From the NCBI GenBank assembly GCA_910589135.1, contig CAJUSL010000055.1:1-10344 (forward strand): DNA of 10,344 nt. Direction: 5' to 3'. Shown here piece after piece: positions 6,204 through 10,344 of this stretch. Under the pieces are notes generated by a model, which searched no databases, had not been told where the DNA came from, and worked only from the letters and a program-made list of their open reading frames with translations. Both the position numbers and the translations under genes were made by a program. Origin of the DNA: an uncultured Eggerthellaceae bacterium (lineage in GTDB: Bacteria; Actinomycetota; Coriobacteriia; Coriobacteriales; Eggerthellaceae). How positions within the stretch are numbered: the stretch's first letter is position 1; each line of letters starts with the position of its first letter.

Positions 6204-6247
6204 AATATGGTACTGATATTATACCCGGATTAGATTTCCGATTTGCA
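6204..6247 (-). promoter_or_regulatory. Toxin-antitoxin promoter with an operator-like inverted repeat
   Basis: On the minus strand a perfect -10 TATAAT (6223-6218) is preceded by a weak -35 candidate TGCAAA (6247-6242) at 18 bp. Immediately downstream and overlapping it, AATAT-GGTACTG-ATATT (6204-6220) is an inverted repeat placed where binding by the antitoxin or the antitoxin-toxin complex would block transcription. The predicted leader to the antitoxin ATG is about 32 nt. Confidence 0.55.
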
Positions 6248-6353
6248 GCCTATTGAGGTTCACCCCGGAACCATTGCCGGAGAGTTGACGAATCGTTCCG
6301 CACCTCCCCAACACCTGTCACGTTGCCGCCTTCGGAAGTCGTCAAGGATTCCC
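6248..6353 (-). other. Intergenic stretch after the SPFH gene, no feature recognised
   Basis: I see no reading frame, tRNA or clear terminator here. GGTTC-ACCCCG-GAACC (about 6257-6272) could form a small hairpin but has no T-tract on the minus strand. The end of the upstream operon is therefore not marked by an obvious intrinsic terminator. Confidence 0.3.
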
Positions 6354-7331
6354 TTACAGCCGAACCTTCTTCAGGCTTTCCTTCAGCACGTCGGCAGCGT
6401 CGCCGTTGAAGCCCTCGGCGAAGGCGCTGGGGATAACCACGGTGCCCTTGCCCTCGCGCAGCGACTCGTTCAGCAGATGCATGGTGCGCAGATGCATGGC
6501 CGCCTCGTTGTCCCCGTAGAGGCCCTCCATCTCGTTCAGCATCTCGAAGACGTCCTGCTCGGCCTCGATCAAGATGATGCGCGCCTTCTTGCGCTGCTCG
6601 GCCTGGGCCTCCAGCGACATGACGTCCTGCAGCTCGCGCGGCAGCAAGATGTCGCGCACCTCCACGGACAGGATGCTAACGCCCCAGGGCGCCACCTTCT
6701 CTTCCAGCACGCCCTTCAGTTCGCGGTCCAGCTGGTCGCGGCGGATGGCCACCTCGGCGGCACTGGCCCGCCCGATGGCGTCGCGCAGGGCCGTCTGGGC
6801 CGACAGCTCCACGGCAGCGGTGAAGTCGCCCACCTCGGTGCAGGCCGCCTTCGCGTCCCACACATGCCAGAACAGCACGGCATTCACATCCAGCGGCACC
6901 AAATCGGCCGTCAGCGTCTCCTCGGCGCCGAACGTGGTCGCCCTAAGGCGCGTGTCCACGCGCATGGCGTTGCTCTCGACGACCGGCCAGGTCCAGAAGA
7001 GCCCCGGCCCCGACACGCGGTCAAGCTTCCCCAGGCGCAGCACCACCACGCGTTCCCACTGCTGCGCGATGTGGCACGACGCGGCCAGAAGCGCCGCCAC
7101 GACGGCGCCAACGACGATGGCCTCCAGCGTCACCTTCCCCTGGAGCGCGAATCCGGCGGCCAGGCACGCAGCCAGGCCCACGAGGAACAGCGCTGCCGTG
7201 AACACGACCACGCCGATGCCGGACGCACGCTCCCCCACCACCTCGGTCTGGGCCTCGGGCTTCACGCTGAACCGCCTGCCCTGCCCCGCAACCTGCGCGG
7301 CTGCCTCCGATGCCTTCCGATTCCTGCCCAT
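6354..7331 (-). CDS. SPFH/stomatin-like (slipin-type) membrane protein
   Basis: The 325-residue product has a polar, basic N-terminus (1-34), two hydrophobic segments (about 38-60 and 68-86) that probably form a membrane hairpin, and an SPFH (prohibitin-homology) domain from about residue 90. The latter shows the stomatin pattern ERVVVLRLGK (93-102), GPGLFWTWPVV (108-118), the long RDAIGR region (183-188), then SLEAQAEQRKKARIILIEAE (249-268), matching the stomatin segment that precedes an oligomerising helix. Stomatin-type proteins form rings or scaffolds in bacterial membranes and often accompany membrane proteases or stress systems. No NfeD-type partner protease is encoded beside it. The ATG at 7331 is only 3 nt after the GntR stop, with GGGAGG 8 nt upstream, so expression is coupled to the regulator. 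Role here is unknown; scaffolding or quality control of the membrane protein two genes upstream is conjecture. Confidence 0.85.
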   Translation of the reverse strand: MGRNRKASEAAAQVAGQGRRFSVKPEAQTEVVGERASGIGVVVFTAALFLVGLAACLAAGFALQGKVTLEAIVVGAVVAALLAASCHIAQQWERVVVLRLGKLDRVSGPGLFWTWPVVESNAMRVDTRLRATTFGAEETLTADLVPLDVNAVLFWHVWDAKAACTEVGDFTAAVELSAQTALRDAIGRASAAEVAIRRDQLDRELKGVLEEKVAPWGVSILSVEVRDILLPRELQDVMSLEAQAEQRKKARIILIEAEQDVFEMLNEMEGLYGDNEAAMHLRTMHLLNESLREGKGTVVIPSAFAEGFNGDAADVLKESLKKVRL

Positions 7332-7334
7332 GGC

Positions 7335-7796
7335 CTACGCCTCCCGCGCCCGCTGCTTGCTCTTCGCCTCGCGGAACTCCACGATGCGGCCGCCCGGCTC
7401 GTCGTCGTGTTCCGCGTTGTAGCGCTTCCTTTTTATGTGACGGACGAAGGCCTTCTCGATGTCCTCGTAGCCCATGCCGAGCCCCAGGCACGCGTTGATG
7501 GCGTCGTCCATGATGTCGGTCACCTGGTCCATCTCCTCGTCGCCGATCCTCGACGCGATGTCGGTGACGAACACGCCGCGGCCGCGCGTCGACTCGAGAT
7601 AGCCGTCGGACACGAGGCTGAGGTACGCCTTGTTCACCGTGTTGTAATTGATGGAGACGTCGGCCGCCAGGCCGCGCACGGTGGGCAGCTTCTCCCCCGG
7701 CTTCAGCGCTCCCGAGTTGATGAGGTACGCGATGCGCTGGCGCAGCTGCACCCACAGGGGCACGTCGCTCGCTTCGTCGACTTTGAAGGAGATCAT
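7335..7796 (-). CDS. GntR-family transcriptional regulator, YtrA-like subfamily
   Basis: The 153-residue product has an N-terminal GntR winged helix-turn-helix: PLWVQLRQRIAYLINSGALK (13-32), then GEKLPTVRGLAADVSINYNT (34-53) as the recognition region and GYLESTRGRGVFVTD (65-79) as the wing. The remaining ~70 residues are too short for an FCD, UTRA or aminotransferase effector domain and look helical, which places it in the YtrA-like group. Members of that group usually repress their own operon, commonly one for membrane transporters. The ATG at 7796 has AGAAAGG 6 nt upstream and lies 11 nt after the stop of the NrfD-like gene, so it is the middle gene of a three-gene operon. By analogy it would regulate this operon; no operator is identified with confidence. 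Confidence 0.9.
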   Translation of the reverse strand: MISFKVDEASDVPLWVQLRQRIAYLINSGALKPGEKLPTVRGLAADVSINYNTVNKAYLSLVSDGYLESTRGRGVFVTDIASRIGDEEMDQVTDIMDDAINACLGLGMGYEDIEKAFVRHIKRKRYNAEHDDEPGGRIVEFREAKSKQRAREA

Positions 7797-7807
7797 GGGC
7801 AACCTTT

Positions 7808-8785
7808 CTACGAGATGAACGCGGGCAGCGGATGCAGGGCGACCTCCACGACGAGAAGCCTCAGCAAAAAGCCTCCCGCCAGCACGCATGCGGCGGTGCC
7901 CAGCACGAGCAGCGGACGGCCTGCGGCACGGCTTGATGCCACGGCCGTGCGGGAGGCGCGTCCGATGACGACGTCCTGCACGAACGGGACGGCCAGCCCG
8001 ACGAAGACGAAGCCGGCCCAGAACAGCACGGCCCACGGTCCCGCAAGCAGGCTCTGCAGCGACACGGCCGCAGCCTGCGCGGTGCCGTCCGCAGGCCCCG
8101 AAGCGCCTCCGGCCATGCCCCACACCGAAAGCAGGCAGAACGCGCCCACCACTGCCTCGACGGCGATGACGACGGCGTCCACCTTGGCCAGGTTCGCAAG
8201 CGTGGTCGCGAAGGCGTCCGTCGAACGCGACGCGAACGACGCGACAAGCGTGAGAGCGATGCCGCACGAAAGCGCCGACAGGACGAACAGGAGCGCAAGC
8301 CACGGCGTGTTCCAGAGCGGAACCGCCCGCATGTCTGAGAGCATGAGGCCCGTGTAGACCATCGTCGCCACGGAGGCGACCCCCGCCAGCGCGCTTGCCG
8401 CCAGCAACAGGCGCCGCGAGCACGAAACGACGCCGCCCCACAACAAGGCGCACAGCAACGAGGCGGCGATGCAGGCCACCAGCGACCAGGCACCGAACGC
8501 CACGTATGAAGGCGACGGCTGGAACAGCATGAGCAGCAGGCGGTCGGGACGCCCCACGTCGGCGAAGAGCGCGATGCCGCCCAGCACGAGAAAGCACAGA
8601 GCCGCAACGTGCATGGCGCCGAAGAAGCGCCTCCATGCCGCATCCTGCGGCGAGCGCAGCCGGCGGGCAAGGGCCCATGCCAGCTCGTCGGCGTCGGCGA
8701 AGAAGGTCAGCAGCGAGGCAACCAGGCAGCATCCCGCGCCCGTCCCCCCGAGGAAGAGATATGCGACGATCAGGTCGCTGAACAC
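7808..8785 (-). CDS. Orphan NrfD/PsrC-type membrane subunit
   Basis: The 325-residue, strongly hydrophobic product resembles membrane anchors of molybdoenzyme and related complexes that exchange electrons with quinones. Visible family features are YLFLGGTGAG (9-18) in the first membrane helix, DVGRPDR (76-82), YTGLML (144-149) and NTPWLALLFVLSALSCGIAL (159-178). About eight membrane segments can be traced, matching the NrfD core. I start at GTG 8785 because GGAAAGG lies 7 nt upstream; extending the frame to 8896 would run through the coaE terminator. No molybdopterin or iron-sulfur subunit gene is adjacent; instead it leads an operon with a GntR regulator and an SPFH protein. It could pair with the catalytic subunits encoded at 2333-5373, whose promoter carries the same sequence element, or be a remnant or stand-alone protein. 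It is unlike the operon's own 406-residue NrfD subunit. Confidence 0.82.
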   Translation of the reverse strand: MFSDLIVAYLFLGGTGAGCCLVASLLTFFADADELAWALARRLRSPQDAAWRRFFGAMHVAALCFLVLGGIALFADVGRPDRLLLMLFQPSPSYVAFGAWSLVACIAASLLCALLWGGVVSCSRRLLLAASALAGVASVATMVYTGLMLSDMRAVPLWNTPWLALLFVLSALSCGIALTLVASFASRSTDAFATTLANLAKVDAVVIAVEAVVGAFCLLSVWGMAGGASGPADGTAQAAAVSLQSLLAGPWAVLFWAGFVFVGLAVPFVQDVVIGRASRTAVASSRAAGRPLLVLGTAACVLAGGFLLRLLVVEVALHPLPAFIS

Positions 8786-8820
8786 ATGCGCGCCTTTCCA
8801 CTGCTGCGAATGACTTGGAA

Positions 8821-8851
8821 TTATCATAAGACAATTAGCGAAAGACCGCAA
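8821..8851 (-). promoter_or_regulatory. Regulatory element and probable promoter of the orphan NrfD operon
   Basis: TTATCATAAGACAA (8821-8834) is a near-palindrome, TTRTC-N4-GAYAA, related to both elements at the molybdoenzyme promoter; extended by a few bases it matches the distal copy there at 16 of 20 positions. On the minus strand TTGCGG (8851-8846), 17 bp, then TATGAT (8828-8823) is a plausible promoter overlapping the element, giving a leader of about 30 nt. If so, a bound protein would block transcription. An alternative promoter using TTGTCT as -35 has a poor -10. Confidence 0.5.
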
Positions 8852-8862
8852 AGCCGCGCAAG

Positions 8863-8889
8863 AAAAAGGGAGCGCCCGTAGGCGCTCCC
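8863..8889 (-). terminator. Strong intrinsic terminator after coaE
   Basis: On the minus strand GGGAGCGCC (8889-8881), a 4-nt loop and GGCGCTCCC (8876-8868) form a perfect 9-bp stem followed by TTTTT (8867-8863). It lies 25 nt beyond the coaE stop and separates the housekeeping transcript from the orphan NrfD operon. Confidence 0.92.
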
Positions 8890-8914
8890 CGCACAAGCAA
8901 TCGTCGCTGGCCGC

Positions 8915-9514
8915 CTAGGCCGTCGCCCTGTAGCCGTTCCACCAGCAATGCACCTGGTTGTACAGCTCCTCCTTGGTGGAATCGTTGTTGAACACGACGT
9001 CTGCCGCCTCGACGCGGTCGGCATCGGTGATCTGGCGGGCGATGCGCTGGCGCACGTCGTCCTCGTCGAAACCGGAGGCCACCGCGCGCTCGATGCGCAG
9101 GTCGACCGGCGCAAGCACGGCGATGACGACGTCGGCGCCATAGGCCAGCGACGTCTCGCGGTTGCGGAAGACGGAATACTCCACCACGGCGGCCTCGGCG
9201 CCCTTGGCCTCCAGCTCGTCGATCATGTCCGTGAAGGCCTCCTCGATGCGAGGCATGGTGATGCGGTTCAGCTTGCGCGTGTCGGCAGGGGTGGCGAAGG
9301 CCTTGGCCGCAAGCCTTGCGCGCACGACCTCGCCGTCGGAGTCGAAGATGTCGTCGCCGAAGGCCTCCTGCAAATCCTCCTTGACGACCTCCCACCTGAG
9401 GATGTCGTGCCCGACCTTGTCAAGGTCGATGAGGTCCAAGCCTTGGTCGACGAGCGCCTTGCTTGCCGTGGACTTCCCCGACCCCATTCCCCCGATGACG
9501 AAAATCTGCTTCAT
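8915..9514 (-). CDS. coaE: Dephospho-CoA kinase
   Basis: CoaE phosphorylates the ribose 3'-hydroxyl of dephospho-CoA with ATP, the last step of coenzyme A synthesis, in the cytoplasm. The 199-residue product has the P-loop GGMGSGKST (8-16), an acidic motif IDLDKVGHD (29-37) where the family has its D-A-D segment, a lid and substrate region DLRIERAVASGFDEDDVRQRI (128-148), and the C-terminal ADVVFNND (171-178) that matches the conserved AD-x-V-I-x-N strand. VVEYSVFRNRE (110-120) replaces the common PLLxE motif, so the protein is a divergent member. The ATG at 9514 has AGGAAG about 10 nt upstream; a longer frame to 9556 lacks support. It follows rpsA, the order known in Mycobacterium and other Actinobacteria, and ends at a strong terminator. 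Confidence 0.93.
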   Translation of the reverse strand: MKQIFVIGGMGSGKSTASKALVDQGLDLIDLDKVGHDILRWEVVKEDLQEAFGDDIFDSDGEVVRARLAAKAFATPADTRKLNRITMPRIEEAFTDMIDELEAKGAEAAVVEYSVFRNRETSLAYGADVVIAVLAPVDLRIERAVASGFDEDDVRQRIARQITDADRVEAADVVFNNDSTKEELYNQVHCWWNGYRATA

Positions 9515-9537
9515 GGCGCATCCACTTCCTGCTTGGT

Positions 9538-9550
9538 TACAGAGACTGTA
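9538..9550. repeat. Small inverted repeat in the coaE leader
   Basis: TACAG-AGA-CTGTA (9538-9550) is a perfect 5-bp inverted repeat 24 nt upstream of the coaE start. On the minus strand TAAGAT just upstream (about 9560-9555) could be a -10, which would put the repeat near the transcription start, but there is no good -35. It could be an operator or chance. Confidence 0.3.
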
Positions 9551-9563
9551 GTGCATCTTACAG

Positions 9564-9599
9564 CAAAAGAGGGCCGCTGAACCCAGCGCGCCCCCTTTT
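9564..9599 (-). terminator. Probable terminator after rpsA
   Basis: On the minus strand GGGGGCG-CGCTG, a short loop, then CAGCG-GCCCTC form a GC-rich stem with a one-base bulge, followed by TTTTG. The plus strand also reads out into TTTTG, so it could act in both directions. It starts about 35 nt after the rpsA stop. Imperfect stem and short T-tract leave room for read-through into coaE. Confidence 0.6.
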
Positions 9600-9633
9600 G
9601 TCGGTGGTGCAAGATTGTTGGCGGAGCCGTGGG

Positions 9634-10344
9634 CTATTCGCCCTCAGCCTCCTCGAGCGCCTCTTCCTGAACGGCGGCAGAAGGCTCTGCGGTCTCCATG
9701 CCCTGCTCGGCGGTCTCGTTGGCGTCAACCTGCGCCTGAATCTTCTCGTCAGCCATCTCGGACTCCTTTTCCGGCTCTGGTGCCGCCTCTTCCTGAGCGG
9801 CATCGGATGCCTTCTCATCGGCTTCTTCCATTGCCTTTACCTGCTCATCCGAAGACGGCTCGGCGACCGGCTCTTCAGATGTTGTCTCATTATTGCCCGC
9901 AGAGGACGGGGCGGAGACGACATCTTCCTTCTTGTCACCGGGCTGATTGCTTTCTGCAAGGCTCTCGTCAACGTCGATCTCGAAGCCGAGCTCCTCGGCC
10001 GCTGCCTTCATGGACAGCGAAATGCGGCGGCGGTCGGTGTTGATGTCCATGACCTTGACCTTGACGGCGTCGCCCTGCTTTGCGACCTGCGCGGGGGTGT
10101 CGATGTGCTTGGGAGCCATCTCGGAGATGTGCACCAGGCCCTCGACGGAATCCTCAAGCTCGACGAACGCGCCGAACGGCACGAGCTTGGTGACCTTGCC
10201 GTCGACGATGGTGCCCACCGGGTAGTTCTCGACGAGCTTCAGCCACGGGTCCTCGGTGGTCTGCTTGAGGCCGAGCGAGATGCGCTCGCGCTGCAGGTCG
10301 ACGTCCAGGACCTCGACCTCCACCTCGTCGCCGACCTTGACGAC
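9634..10344 (-). CDS. rpsA: 30S ribosomal protein S1 (C-terminal part; gene begins outside the window)
   Basis: S1 binds mRNA on the small ribosomal subunit and helps translation start. The visible 236 residues contain the end of one S1 domain (residues 1-27 of the fragment, EVLDVDLQRERISLGLKQ), then one complete S1 domain (about 42-113) with the characteristic G-x-V-x3-PFGAFVEL (49-63), GLVHISEM (69-76), VKVMDINTDRRRISLSMK (96-113). After residue 128 comes a 108-residue tail dominated by Glu, Ala, Asp and Ser, with no predicted domain, ending EEALEEAEGE. The repeated S1 domain and the GLKQTTEDPW linker separate it from single-domain S1 proteins. It is followed by a terminator and coaE, the conserved actinobacterial order. 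Only the number of upstream S1 domains remains unseen. Confidence 0.95.
   Translation of the reverse strand, partial: VVKVGDEVEVEVLDVDLQRERISLGLKQTTEDPWLKLVENYPVGTIVDGKVTKLVPFGAFVELEDSVEGLVHISEMAPKHIDTPAQVAKQGDAVKVKVMDINTDRRRISLSMKAAAEELGFEIDVDESLAESNQPGDKKEDVVSAPSSAGNNETTSEEPVAEPSSDEQVKAMEEADEKASDAAQEEAAPEPEKESEMADEKIQAQVDANETAEQGMETAEPSAAVQEEALEEAEGE

Noticed and set aside
6243..8357. 704-codon open frame on the plus strand opposite the SPFH, GntR and NrfD genes
   Set aside because: It spans three well-supported minus-strand genes and their junctions, has His/Arg/Ala-rich composition and no motif; a GC-driven shadow.
8786..8896. 37-residue N-terminal extension of the orphan NrfD protein
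   Set aside because: It would start within the coaE terminator stem; GTG at 8785 has a well-spaced GGAAAGG and begins just before the first membrane helix.
9515..9556. Longer CoaE start giving 14 more residues
   Set aside because: CoaE proteins start only a few residues before the P-loop, as with the ATG at 9514; the extension overlaps the possible promoter.
1..10344. Search by eye for CRISPR arrays, tRNA or rRNA genes, insertion sequences and integrases
   Set aside because: I found no regularly spaced repeats, cloverleaf sequence, rRNA signature, transposase or terminal inverted repeats of insertion-sequence type.

Overview
The window looks like a chromosomal segment of a GC-rich actinobacterium, most likely class Coriobacteriia, family Eggerthellaceae (relatives of Eggerthella, Gordonibacter, Slackia). 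This rests on the high G+C, the rpsA-coaE-uvrB housekeeping order known from Actinobacteria, and a Tat-exported DMSO-reductase-family molybdoenzyme with the Cys-x3-Cys-x3-Cys iron-sulfur motif that I associate with this family. The assignment is inference, not a database result. All genes I accept lie on the minus strand, so transcription runs from high to low coordinates; the large plus-strand open frames are high-GC antisense shadows.

Layout in transcription order. (1) 10344-8915: housekeeping. The 3' end of rpsA (ribosomal protein S1, with a long acidic tail), a terminator, coaE (dephospho-CoA kinase) and a strong intrinsic terminator. (2) 8834-6354: a three-gene operon of an NrfD/PsrC-type membrane subunit with no catalytic partner beside it, a short YtrA-type GntR regulator and a two-TM SPFH/stomatin-like protein, spaced by 11 and 3 nt. 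(3) 6247-5599: a Phd/YefM-like antitoxin and RelE/ParE-like toxin, overlapping at ATGA, behind a TATAAT promoter with a small inverted repeat. (4) 5570-304: a respiratory molybdoenzyme operon: promoter, ~145-nt leader, Tat-signal catalytic subunit, four-cluster ferredoxin-like subunit, NrfD-type membrane subunit, a terminator-like hairpin, then a TorD-family chaperone. (5) 230-1: a LexA (SOS) box and the 5' end of uvrB.

Working together. The molybdoenzyme genes should form a membrane-bound, outward-facing reductase or oxidase: quinol chemistry in the NrfD subunit, electron transfer through four [4Fe-4S] clusters, and catalysis at a Mo-bis-MGD site exported by Tat under TorD-type chaperone control. 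Its substrate cannot be read from the sequence. A 14-bp element of the form TTRTC-N4-GAYAA (N4 = CTAT or TTAT) occurs twice at this operon's promoter and once upstream of the orphan NrfD operon, suggesting one regulator for both. No LuxR-type or two-component regulator is encoded in the window.

The most interesting points are the ~8.8 kb of accessory respiratory and toxin-antitoxin genes between coaE and uvrB, the orphan NrfD/GntR/SPFH operon, the shared promoter element, and the terminator-like hairpin before the chaperone gene.
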